A stretch of DNA of 64,000 nucleotides, taken from contig CAZJLR010000014.1 of the NCBI GenBank assembly GCA_964546815.1, positions 62,001 to 126,000 on the forward strand, given 5' to 3'. Origin of the DNA: JAIEPM01 sp964546815. Its GTDB lineage: Bacteria > Cyanobacteriota > Vampirovibrionia > Obscuribacterales > Obscuribacteraceae. The position numbers and the translations under genes were made by a program. The notes below the pieces were generated by a model. The model was not told the DNA's origin. It did no database searches and saw only the letters and a list, made by a program, of their open reading frames with translations. This document shows, in pieces, positions 1 to 8,195 of the stretch; the first letter of the stretch is position 1, and every line of letters begins with the position of its first letter.

Positions 1-1
1 T

Positions 2-364
2 CATCATTTTATGGCGCGCGGCATACATGCCGATTCTGTAGCAAAGGAATTTCTTGCGCATTCAAATGAAGAACAAGAACACGCCGACAGAATTGCCAGC
101 AGGATTTGCCAATTGGGTGGCGAGCCAAACCTAAACCCTAACGGCATGTTGAACAGAAGCCATGCAGAGTATAAAGAAGGCAAGAACCTCAACGACATGA
201 TCAAAGAGGATCTCATTGCAGAACGCATTGCCATAGATACATATCGTGAAATGATCAAATATTTCGGTGATGCAGATTCTACAACGCGAAGGATGCTTGA
301 AGACATTCTTGCAAATGAAGAAGAACATGCCGACGAATTATCCAAACTCCTGGACAACGACTAA
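2..364 (+). CDS. Ferritin-like diiron protein, 5' end outside the window
   Basis: The reading frame is open to the left edge, so this is the C-terminal part of a longer protein. Two helices carry the ferritin-type metal motifs: SNEEQEHADRI near the start and ANEEEHADEL near the end, both ExxH with an extra acidic residue. The segment LGGEPNL and the AERxAIDTYxE helix are typical of bacterioferritin. Family members oxidise and store iron or act as small diiron oxidases in the cytoplasm. The visible 120 residues match the last two to three helices of the four-helix bundle. An internal ATG at 11 is unlikely to be the true start because it would remove the first helices. Haem ligands cannot be judged, so bacterioferritin versus DPS-like or rubrerythrin-like protein is open. 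Confidence 0.8.
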   Translation, partial: HHFMARGIHADSVAKEFLAHSNEEQEHADRIASRICQLGGEPNLNPNGMLNRSHAEYKEGKNLNDMIKEDLIAERIAIDTYREMIKYFGDADSTTRRMLEDILANEEEHADELSKLLDND

Positions 365-395
365 ATCTGTAAACCCATTTCGAAGGAAAAAGGAA

Positions 396-884
396 ATGAA
401 CGCTTTATTTGCTAAAGTCATATTTGCATCTTCAGCCATAATGCTAGCTTCTTCATTACCTGCGCTAGCACAACAGAGCACGTTTGAAGGAGCGCCAACA
501 ACCGCGCAGCAAGTTGAAACAGCTCCTGTTACACCGCCCACCGGCGAACAAAGTGCCGCTATTCAAGCGCAAGAAGGTAGTCTTGATACTCATTTGCGTT
601 TGCTAAACAATCTTTCCAGTATCAAACCCGGAGCTACGGTAACACTGCAATACCAAACTGACCCGGGAGCATATTGCAGTCTGACGGCAGAAGTGACCGA
701 AGCAATAATTACAAGTGCCGCTTCGAAGATGGCTGACTCGAAGGGTCGTGTATCTTTCCAGGTGCAAGTGCAAAGTAATTTCAGAGGAACGGAGCTGCCC
801 CTGATGATATCCACTTCGCATAACGGCAAAAACCAATCGATTGAAACAAGAATTCCGCTGCAATTCGCGGTTCGTAAGAAATAG
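396..884 (+). CDS. Secreted protein of unknown function
   Basis: A 162-residue protein. The ATG at 396 is chosen over the upstream ATG at 267 because it follows an AAGGAAAAAGGA ribosome site and opens a clear signal peptide ending PALAQQ; the longer frame would overlap the ferritin gene. After a Gln/Thr/Pro-rich linker of about 45 residues there is a compact beta-rich region (IKPGATVTLQYQTDPGAYCSL onward) that looks like a small Ig-like sandwich with one Cys. It lies 31 bases after the ferritin-like gene, so the two may be cotranscribed. I recognise no family; periplasmic or surface location is inferred from the signal peptide only. Confidence 0.75.
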   Translation: MNALFAKVIFASSAIMLASSLPALAQQSTFEGAPTTAQQVETAPVTPPTGEQSAAIQAQEGSLDTHLRLLNNLSSIKPGATVTLQYQTDPGAYCSLTAEVTEAIITSAASKMADSKGRVSFQVQVQSNFRGTELPLMISTSHNGKNQSIETRIPLQFAVRKK

Positions 885-1004
885 AGTATCGACATCAATT
901 CAAGTACCGCTCAAGGGTACAAAACGCTCAAAAGATCTTATTGAATCTGGCACATCTGCTGGCGACCTGCTATCTTCATACTCGCTTGATAGCAGGAATC
1001 CAAA

Positions 1005-2567
1005 ATGAGTAAACGCCAAACTTTTGTCCACGCTCTGGTAGCAAGTCTAATTTTATTGACTGCAGGAAATGCAAGTCAACAGGCTCTGGCACTTCAAGAA
1101 ACTGATGGCAAAACAAAAATCACTTTCTTGCAGCTAAATGATGTTTACCAAACATCCCCAGTCGACAGAGGAACACACGGCGGACTGGCCCGCGTATCAG
1201 CACTGCGCAAGCATATAATGGCTTCAATTCCTGACGCAATTTTTGTGTTAGCCGGAGACACGCTTTCACCCTCTGTCGCGTCGCAGCTATTTAAAGGCAG
1301 ACAAATGATTGCTGCCTGGAATGCGATAAATTTAGACTATGCGACTTTCGGCAATCACGAATTTGATTTTGGCCCATTTGAATTCAAAGAGCGCATGAAA
1401 GATTCCAAATTCGGGTGGGTTTGTGCGAATGTGACTGATAGCGATACCGGTTCAGCATTTGGCAACGCCAAGCCCTATGTTATTAGAGATATTGATGGAG
1501 TGAAAGTCGGCATCATCGGTTTCCTCACACCAGACACGCTGAAACTTTCACGCCCTGGTCCGCGTGTAGAAATACAAGACCCAATTGAGACAGCGAAAAA
1601 ATATGTACCTCAAATGAAAGCAGAAGGTGCTCAAGTTTTAGTCGGACTGACTCATCTTACTATTGATCAAGACAAGGAACTGGCTAAAGCAGTGCCTTTT
1701 GATCTGATACTTGGTGGGCACGAGCATTACCTTATTAATGGATATGCCGGTCATGCTCCAATTCTAAAAATGGGGTCAGACGCTCGATTTCTCGGCAAGA
1801 TTGAAATAACGTACCTGAACAAAGAGAAAAAAATAGACAACATAGTTTGGGAAGTAATGCCTGTTGGCGCAGAATGGAAAGAAGACCCGGTAATCGTAAA
1901 AGCTATTCATGTCTATGACGAGGAATTATCAAAAGAACTCGATAATCCCGTAGGTGATACCAAAGCAGAATTAAACGCGGTACAGGTCGATAACGAAAAG
2001 AAAGAAACTAATCTAGGCAATTTCATTGCAGACTCATTTCGCCAGGCAACAGGAGCCGATATTGCCCTGGTTAATGGTGGCAGTGTCAGGTCAAATCAAA
2101 TGTATAGCGCCGGCGAACTCAAGAAAAGAGATGTGCTTGCTATATTGCCTTTCGAAAATCCGATTGTAAAAATTGCAATAAATGGTGCCACCATAAAAGA
2201 AGCACTCGAGCATGGTGTCAGCAGAGCGAGTGAAGCAGACGGTAGATTTCCACAGGTCTCTGGCATGACTTTCACCTATGACACCACAAAACCAGTAGGC
2301 TCACGCATTGGCGAAGTAATGATTGCAGGAAAACCTCTAGACCTAAAAAAGACATACACAATGGCAGGCAACGATTACGTTACCTCTGGTGGTGATGGCT
2401 ACACAATGCTAAAGGGACAAAAGTACCTGATCAAACCCGAAGAGGGACGTTCTGAATCAGTAATTCTTTTAGAGGCGCTCAGCAAAGGCAATGTAGCACC
2501 AGTGGTGGAGGGTCGCTCAAAACGAAGCAACCCATTCAGCAAAGGCGAAGATGTCGATACGCCGTAG
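1005..2567 (+). CDS. Secreted 5'-nucleotidase/UshA-type metallophosphatase
   Basis: A 520-residue protein with an N-terminal signal peptide (ending near QALA). The calcineurin-like phosphoesterase domain shows the metal motifs LQLNDVY, LAGDTLSPS, FGNHEFDFG, VGLTHL and GGHEHY in order. The C-terminal 5'-nucleotidase domain (about residues 315-490) contains NLGNFIADSFR, ALVNGGSVRSN and ILPFENPIV, and ends with AGNDYVTSGGDGY, the substrate-binding loop. Enzymes of this family hydrolyse nucleotides or UDP-sugars in the periplasm to release phosphate and nucleosides. Length and domain order match the family. Exact substrate cannot be told from sequence. It is a single gene, with the next gene convergent. 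Confidence 0.93.
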   Translation: MSKRQTFVHALVASLILLTAGNASQQALALQETDGKTKITFLQLNDVYQTSPVDRGTHGGLARVSALRKHIMASIPDAIFVLAGDTLSPSVASQLFKGRQMIAAWNAINLDYATFGNHEFDFGPFEFKERMKDSKFGWVCANVTDSDTGSAFGNAKPYVIRDIDGVKVGIIGFLTPDTLKLSRPGPRVEIQDPIETAKKYVPQMKAEGAQVLVGLTHLTIDQDKELAKAVPFDLILGGHEHYLINGYAGHAPILKMGSDARFLGKIEITYLNKEKKIDNIVWEVMPVGAEWKEDPVIVKAIHVYDEELSKELDNPVGDTKAELNAVQVDNEKKETNLGNFIADSFRQATGADIALVNGGSVRSNQMYSAGELKKRDVLAILPFENPIVKIAINGATIKEALEHGVSRASEADGRFPQVSGMTFTYDTTKPVGSRIGEVMIAGKPLDLKKTYTMAGNDYVTSGGDGYTMLKGQKYLIKPEEGRSESVILLEALSKGNVAPVVEGRSKRSNPFSKGEDVDTP

Positions 2568-2605
2568 ACTTAAAAAAAAGACTGCGAAACACTAGACAAA
2601 CTAAT

Positions 2606-3703
2606 TCAGTTTCCGCCTTCTGCAGGTGCGGCTTTGCCTTCGTGGAGAGCATCGGCTTTTCCTTGTATTTCGTCAGCCTCTTCTTCTCTATTTGTCTTAC
2701 GAAGCAAATCGGCATAGCTCTCCAGAGCTTTACCAAGATCGGCTTTAGCAGCGTCGCCTAAGCCTTCGTACACCGCAACAGCCTTCTTGTAATAAGTTTC
2801 GGCTTCAGAGTTTTTCTTTTCAGTTTTATAAAGCTTGGCAAGATTGAAGCAAGAACGCCCAACTTCGATATGCTTGGCACCACGAATTGCTTCGTTGATG
2901 TCTAAAGATCTTTTGTAATTAGCTTCGGCCTCATCAAATTTATTCAAAGCCTTATAAGTATTTGCAAGGTTGTTTAGCGGAGCCACTAAAACAATGTCCT
3001 TAGCGCCTACCTTTTTTTCCAAAATAGCCAGCGCTCTTTTTTCTGGTGCTTCAGAATCAGCAGCCCGTTTTTCTGCTCTATAAAATCCTGCCAGTGTATC
3101 AAGTGCTGCAGCTAACTGCCCTGAGTCCGGCGCATTTTTTTCCCAGATAGTTACGATGCGCTTATAGATATTCTCGGCTTCGTCTTTTTTCCCTTCAGCC
3201 TTGTAGAGATCTGCCAAATTAGCTAAACCGGTGACCAACCCTTTATTGGTGGGTCCCAATGTTTTTTCATCAATCGCAAGAGCGCGCAAAGTCAATGTTT
3301 CGGCTTCGGCTAATTTATTTTGTTCAAAATACAGCCCGGCAAGATTGTTTAAACAACTGGCAAGATTGGCTGCCCCATCTTTTCCTGTTTTGTATTTGTC
3401 TGCCAGGTCTAAAGCTTGCTTATAAAATGTTTCGGCCTCAGCAAACTTTTGTTGTTTTCGGCAAAGGTCTGCCAGGTTTGATAATGCTTCAATGCGATGA
3501 GCATCAGCGGGTAATAACTTTTGAGCTGCAACTTGAGCCGCTTTGAACTGGGTTTCAGCCTCAGCCAATTTCCCCGCCTTCAAAGCGTCTTTACCTGCAG
3601 TGCTCAGCTTTTCATATGACTCAACTGGCGTCTGCGCCATCGCAGAGCTACACAGCACTGTTGAAACAAGAATCATTTGCAGTCCCGAAAATACTTTTCG
3701 CAT
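2606..3703 (-). CDS. Secreted TPR-repeat protein
   Basis: 365 residues with a signal peptide (MRKVFSGLQMILVSTVLCSSAMA). The mature part is about seven degenerate 42-residue tetratricopeptide repeats of the kinesin-light-chain type: YKxA/LxxxEKxxGxxHxxxxxxLxNLAxLYxxxxKxxEAExxYKRA. The C-terminal tail is Ala/Glu/Gly-rich. Such repeats form a superhelical protein-protein scaffold; here it must be exported, so the partner is periplasmic or at the surface. The partner is unknown. It follows the M13 peptidase gene on the same strand, with a strong hairpin between them, so it is probably transcribed separately. Confidence 0.88.
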   Translation of the reverse strand: MRKVFSGLQMILVSTVLCSSAMAQTPVESYEKLSTAGKDALKAGKLAEAETQFKAAQVAAQKLLPADAHRIEALSNLADLCRKQQKFAEAETFYKQALDLADKYKTGKDGAANLASCLNNLAGLYFEQNKLAEAETLTLRALAIDEKTLGPTNKGLVTGLANLADLYKAEGKKDEAENIYKRIVTIWEKNAPDSGQLAAALDTLAGFYRAEKRAADSEAPEKRALAILEKKVGAKDIVLVAPLNNLANTYKALNKFDEAEANYKRSLDINEAIRGAKHIEVGRSCFNLAKLYKTEKKNSEAETYYKKAVAVYEGLGDAAKADLGKALESYADLLRKTNREEEADEIQGKADALHEGKAAPAEGGN

Positions 3704-3738
3704 AGAAGTTACCTGTTAGTATTTTTCCGCCCAAAGCA

Positions 3739-3771
3739 AGTGAAGGAGAGCCGGCTGGGCTCTCCTTCACT
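3739..3771 (-). terminator. Strong hairpin downstream of the M13 peptidase gene
   Basis: A 14-bp perfect inverted repeat (AGTGAAGGAGAGCC and its complement) with a 5-base loop lies 9 bases after the peptidase stop codon and before the next minus-strand gene. A T-run is not obvious on the minus strand, so it may be a terminator or a 3' stabiliser. Confidence 0.6.
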
Positions 3772-3780
3772 AAGATCCAT

Positions 3781-5838
3781 TTACCAAATTTTGGCACGCA
3801 ATTCCGGTGCTCTCCACATGGGAGCCCCCGGCTTGATGCCAAACGCATCATAGAACTCCTGGTAGTTCATCAACGGGCCTACTGCTCGGAATTGTCCAGG
3901 TGAGTGAGGATCAACGGTGACCAATCGTTTTTGTTCTGGCTCAGTAATATTTGTGTGCCAAATCTGTGCGAACGACAGGAAGAATCGTTGCTCTGGTGTG
4001 AAACCACCAATGTCCTTGCGCTTGGAAGGGTCTTTCTTAAGTGCTCTTTCCATTGCATCATAAGCCAGACTTACGCCACCCAGGTCTGCAATGTTTTCGC
4101 CAAGGGTTAGCTTGCCGTTAACGTGAAGACCAGGCAATGGCTCAAAACCGTTATATTCGTCAACGACTTTTTGAGCACGAGCTTCGAATTCTTTTGCATC
4201 TTTATCCGTCCACCATTCGACAAGATTGCCGTCGGCGTCATAATGGCGACCTTCATCATCATAACCATGTGAAATTTCGTGCCCGATTACAGCAGCAATA
4301 GCTCCGTAGTTAACTGGGTCGTCCATGGTCAAATCAAAAAATGGCGGTTGCAAAATGCCTGCAGGAAATACAATTTCATTTTGCAATGGATTGAAATATG
4401 CATTCACTGTTGGTGGTGTCATTTCCCATTCTGTTTTATCTACAGTTTTTCCAACTCGCGCTGTTCGACGATGAATTTCAAATGCATCGCTTCGCAGCGC
4501 ATTGCCCAGGTAATCATCGCGCTTAATTTCTACGGAAGAATAGTCACGGAATTTGTCTGGGTAACCTATTTTCTGAGTAAAGCGATCAAACTTTGCCATT
4601 GCTTTTGTTTTGGTAGCATCGCTCATCCATTCAAGCTTTTGCAAATGGTCTTTAAACACTGCACGTAGATTGTCGACCATTTCGATCATCTTAGTGCGCG
4701 CTTCTGGTGGGAAGTATTTTTCAACGTATAGTTGACCAAGTGCTTCGCCAATGCTGCCGTCAATAACCTTTTCAGCGCGCTTCCAACGTGGCTCTTGCTC
4801 TTTCTTACCGCTCAGCACTTTGCCAAAGAAATTGAAGTTTTCGACTTCAACCGCATTGTGCAAATATGGTGCAGCGCTGTGCAATACATGCCAACGCAGG
4901 TAAGTTTTCCAATCAGAAAGCGGCCGGTCTTTCACCATTTTATCAACGGCTGTGAAAAATTCAGGCTGCCCAACGATTGCAAATGGAACGGATGCAACGT
5001 CTCTATCGGTCAAATAAAGCTTCCAGGGCAAAGCCGGGTCGCTTGATACCAACTCACTAATTTGAACTTTGTTGTAATTCTTAATCGGGTCGCGAAGATC
5101 TGTGCGCGAACGGCTGGCTTTGGCAAGCTCTGTTTCAACGCTCATCACAGTCGCCGCATCTTTGGCGGCATCTGCTTCATTCTCGCCCATCAAGACAAAC
5201 ATTTTCTTGACGTGAGCAATATATTCTTCTCGCTGAGTCTTAAACTCATCTTTCAAATAATAGTCTCTATCTGGTAGAGAAAGCCCGCCCTGGCTTAGCT
5301 GAAAAGCATATTTAGAACTGTCTTTTGCGTCAGGCTGCACGTCACTGTCGAATATTCCGCCGAATCCTTCTTTATGGAAATTTGCCAACAGCTTAAACAA
5401 ATCATCGGTGTTTTTTAATTGCCCGATTCTTTCCATGAATGGTTCAATCGGTTTAAATTTCAATTCTTCAATATGAGCTGTATCCATCGCCGATGCGAAG
5501 AAATCGCCCACTTCGCGAGTGGGTGTCTTCGGTGCTGCATTTTTATCTGCGGCGGCTTTTTCCAAAATGCTATGGATTAAATACTGATTGCGCTCGTCGA
5601 GTTCTCCAAAACTGCTCCAACGTGCTTTATCTGCCGGCACCGGATTGTTTTTGATCCAATTTCCGTTTGCATAGCGGTAAAAATCTTTGCTCGGGTCTAC
5701 GGATTTATCCATATTGTCCAAAGAAAAGCGCGGAATTTTTGGCTCTTTGTCCACACTGCCGACAGTCGCGGCAGAAGCGCTCAACGACAATAAGCAAGAC
5801 AAAATGACTGTGCTCGACACTAACCTGGCTGATTTCAT
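3781..5838 (-). CDS. Secreted M13 family (neprilysin/PepO-like) zinc metallopeptidase
   Basis: 685 residues from the ATG at 5838, preceded by AAAAGGA; a longer frame to 5874 exists but lacks a ribosome site. A signal peptide (MKSARL...SASAA) leads into the M13 N-terminal domain starting DPSKDFYRYANGNWIKNNP. The C-terminal catalytic domain has NAYFNPLQNEIVFPAGILQPPF, then the zinc motif HEISH at about 520-524 and the third ligand in ENIADLGG near 581, followed by the usual DPHSPGQFRAVGP segment near the C-terminus. These are all the diagnostic features of an active M13 endopeptidase, which cleaves peptides up to a few kDa outside the cytoplasm. Length agrees with bacterial PepO. Confidence 0.96.
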   Translation of the reverse strand: MKSARLVSSTVILSCLLSLSASAATVGSVDKEPKIPRFSLDNMDKSVDPSKDFYRYANGNWIKNNPVPADKARWSSFGELDERNQYLIHSILEKAAADKNAAPKTPTREVGDFFASAMDTAHIEELKFKPIEPFMERIGQLKNTDDLFKLLANFHKEGFGGIFDSDVQPDAKDSSKYAFQLSQGGLSLPDRDYYLKDEFKTQREEYIAHVKKMFVLMGENEADAAKDAATVMSVETELAKASRSRTDLRDPIKNYNKVQISELVSSDPALPWKLYLTDRDVASVPFAIVGQPEFFTAVDKMVKDRPLSDWKTYLRWHVLHSAAPYLHNAVEVENFNFFGKVLSGKKEQEPRWKRAEKVIDGSIGEALGQLYVEKYFPPEARTKMIEMVDNLRAVFKDHLQKLEWMSDATKTKAMAKFDRFTQKIGYPDKFRDYSSVEIKRDDYLGNALRSDAFEIHRRTARVGKTVDKTEWEMTPPTVNAYFNPLQNEIVFPAGILQPPFFDLTMDDPVNYGAIAAVIGHEISHGYDDEGRHYDADGNLVEWWTDKDAKEFEARAQKVVDEYNGFEPLPGLHVNGKLTLGENIADLGGVSLAYDAMERALKKDPSKRKDIGGFTPEQRFFLSFAQIWHTNITEPEQKRLVTVDPHSPGQFRAVGPLMNYQEFYDAFGIKPGAPMWRAPELRAKIW

Positions 5839-6021
5839 ACGCGAAGTCCTTTTGATTAAAACCGTTGCTGACAACTCGACACTTTCGGGTATTCAAGACC
5901 CGAAAGCAGCGGTGTAGCTTTGCTTTCACTATGGACGTTTAGCAAGCCACAAAGTTGCATCAGTATATATCATTGGACTAAACGACTTATTAGAGTCGAC
6001 GATTGATTTCACAAAAAGGTA

Positions 6022-6417
6022 TCAGTGTTTTGCATCGCCAAGCTTTTTGAGCTGCTCATAAACTGATGTCCGCATCCAGGCAATAAACTTTCGCCCATCA
6101 GTTAACTGGCAGCCAATGCACAAAAATTCGTGATTTCCGGCAATCATTCCGACGGCTTTGCTTGCCAAGCCACCTAGTGGACCAAGCGCCATACCCAGAC
6201 CCAAGCCAATAATATTGCCCACAGGCAACTCGGAAACAGTATCTAAATTTCCTACTTTACGCTTGAGACGCACATCGAGTGACTTAATGTTCCTTTCAAG
6301 TGGAACGGCAAGACCATTTTCATGCATAATCTTGCCGGAAACAATCTTCCACAAACCGCTGCTTATGTCGCCAGCAAGAATTTCAACGTGACTGTCATCT
6401 AAAAGGTGGTAATCCAT
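6022..6417 (-). CDS. Conserved-looking small protein with glycine-rich hydrophobic segment
   Basis: 131 residues, ATG start without an obvious ribosome site. Residues about 65-95 are Gly/Ala-rich and hydrophobic (VGNIIGLGLGMALGPLGGLASKAVGMIAG), which could be a membrane-embedded hairpin. The flanks look like beta strands that could form a small PH-like or GRAM-like fold, but I cannot assign a family. It sits between the peptidase and the divergently oriented serpin. No function is proposed. Confidence 0.6.
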   Translation of the reverse strand: MDYHLLDDSHVEILAGDISSGLWKIVSGKIMHENGLAVPLERNIKSLDVRLKRKVGNLDTVSELPVGNIIGLGLGMALGPLGGLASKAVGMIAGNHEFLCIGCQLTDGRKFIAWMRTSVYEQLKKLGDAKH

Positions 6418-6610
6418 AAAACGCAGACATTAAACCTCAAAATAGCATCATACCTTTAAAACCATATTACGGCTCGTGGCAACAATCACATAGTGCCTTG
6501 GGTCACAAAGAGAGGCGCGGAAGGTCACGGTTTGCCCATTAAGATGACCCGGACAACTGGACAGCAATGCAAGTTTGGAGCGACAATGCACTATGCAAAG
6601 GAGATTCCTA

Positions 6611-7870
6611 ATGAAAAGACTTATTGGCCGACTCTCGGCGCTAAGCACTATTGCACTCATACTAAGCAGCGGAATGGCATCTCAGGCGAGCCCGCCAACT
6701 GAGAGCAAGGCAATCGAAGGCAGTCACAACCGGCACCATAAGGAACACATTAAATTAGCCATGAGCGCACACGAATCAAACAGCGACTTTGCACTTAATC
6801 TATTCGCCCAATCGACCAAACAAAAAACGGGCAATGTTTTGGTTTCACCATTCAGTGCATTCGCGGCATTGAGCATGACCTTAAATGGTGCCGCAGGCAA
6901 AACCAAGTCCGAAATGCTGAAGACTCTGGGTTTGAGCAACGACGATCTTGACGAACTAAACAAAAGAAATGAGGCAACTTTTGCAGCACTCAACAAAAAC
7001 ACAAAAGTGCAAATTGAAATTGCAAATGCAATTTACGCCGACAAATCAACTCCATTCAAACAATCATTTATAGAGTTGTGCAAGAAAGACTATGGCGCAG
7101 AAATACACAACGAAAATTTCAGCGACCCAAAAACAGTTAATGCGATAAACGCCTGGTGCAAAGCGAAAACGCACGGCAAAATAGATTCGATTTTGGACAG
7201 TCTTAACCCCCTGGAAAAAATGGTTCTACTAAACGCCATTTATTTCAAAGGCACATGGCAAAATCAATTTCACAAATCACATACCGGTGACGATAAATTC
7301 ACTGATGAAAACGGCACGGTGTTGCCGATTAAAATGATGCACCAGAATGAGACTTTCGCTTACTTCAAAGATCAAAATTTTGCTGCAGTAGAATTGCCAT
7401 ACCTTGGACACAATCAAAGTTTATTCGTCTTTCTGCCAGACAAGAACTCTACACTTTCGGCAGTACAAGCCAAGTTTAGCAAAGACAACTGGAAATTATG
7501 GATGAACGCATTTCAGCCAACGACAGTAAATCTTTCGCTACCAAAATTCAAAATAGAGTATTCAACTAAGTTGAATGAAGCTTTGAAAAGCATGGGAATG
7601 GCTGATGCATTTAACCTGAAAACTGCAGATTTTTCTGGAATGATCGATCAGCCAACCGGGATTGGTCGAGTCTTGCAAAAAACTTTCATGGAAGTAAATG
7701 AAGAAGGAACTGAAGCAGCAGCTGCGACTGCGGTGACCATGATGACTCGCAGTGTGCAATTTCAACCAAAACAACCGGTAGACTTCCGCGTCGATAGACC
7801 TTTCATCGTCGCTCTGGTAGACAAAGAATCAGAAGAAATCCTATTTTTGGGTTCAATCCATAAACCCTGA
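6611..7870 (+). CDS. Secreted serpin with Arg-Ser reactive site
   Basis: 419 residues from the ATG at 6611 (AAAGGAG six bases before it), opening with a signal peptide. The full serpin fold is present: NVLVSPFSAFAALSMTLNGA, NAIYADKS, LLNAIYFKGTWQNQF, FLPDK, and the C-terminal RPFIVALVDKESEEILFLGSI. The reactive centre loop carries the inhibitory hinge EEGTEAAAAT. Counting from the conserved Gly as P15 places Arg (codon 7748-7750, about residue 380) at P1 and Ser at P1'. Small residues at P12-P9 are as expected for loop insertion, so it should be an inhibitor of trypsin-like serine proteases rather than a non-inhibitory serpin. Target is unknown: a host, prey, or own secreted protease. Confidence 0.95.
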   Translation: MKRLIGRLSALSTIALILSSGMASQASPPTESKAIEGSHNRHHKEHIKLAMSAHESNSDFALNLFAQSTKQKTGNVLVSPFSAFAALSMTLNGAAGKTKSEMLKTLGLSNDDLDELNKRNEATFAALNKNTKVQIEIANAIYADKSTPFKQSFIELCKKDYGAEIHNENFSDPKTVNAINAWCKAKTHGKIDSILDSLNPLEKMVLLNAIYFKGTWQNQFHKSHTGDDKFTDENGTVLPIKMMHQNETFAYFKDQNFAAVELPYLGHNQSLFVFLPDKNSTLSAVQAKFSKDNWKLWMNAFQPTTVNLSLPKFKIEYSTKLNEALKSMGMADAFNLKTADFSGMIDQPTGIGRVLQKTFMEVNEEGTEAAAATAVTMMTRSVQFQPKQPVDFRVDRPFIVALVDKESEEILFLGSIHKP

Positions 7871-8195
7871 GCAGGAAAAGAGCAACACAAAGATTAATTC
7901 ACACGCGCCAGCTTAATTTTGGCTGCTGAGAGTAATTTTGGGCTTATCTGCTCGAAATGCCTCCTAAAAGCATACAAAAGTAGGTTAAATTGTCACCGAA
8001 GCCAAAAATTCCACTGGTTAAGGCACGCTGTACGGCGTCCAATGTAGAGCCTCCGCACCCAGAAATGTAGTAATCAGGGTAAATTTGGGCATATTGGCAA
8101 GGGGGAGTCCCTAAAAAGCTGCTATTCGAACTGTTGAATAGCCGGCCCAAAACAGCAAAAGCAGAAAAAAGCGAACAGGAGTCTTTCAAAGCATT
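7871..8195. other. Intergenic leader of the LysM gene
   Basis: 325 bases without a supported gene. The only structure seen is a 7-bp perfect hairpin at 8121-8142 (GCTATTC, 8-base loop, GAATAGC), about 50 bases before the LysM protein start. An AGGAG lies 14 bases before that start, rather far for a ribosome site. No clear promoter was found. Confidence 0.5.
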
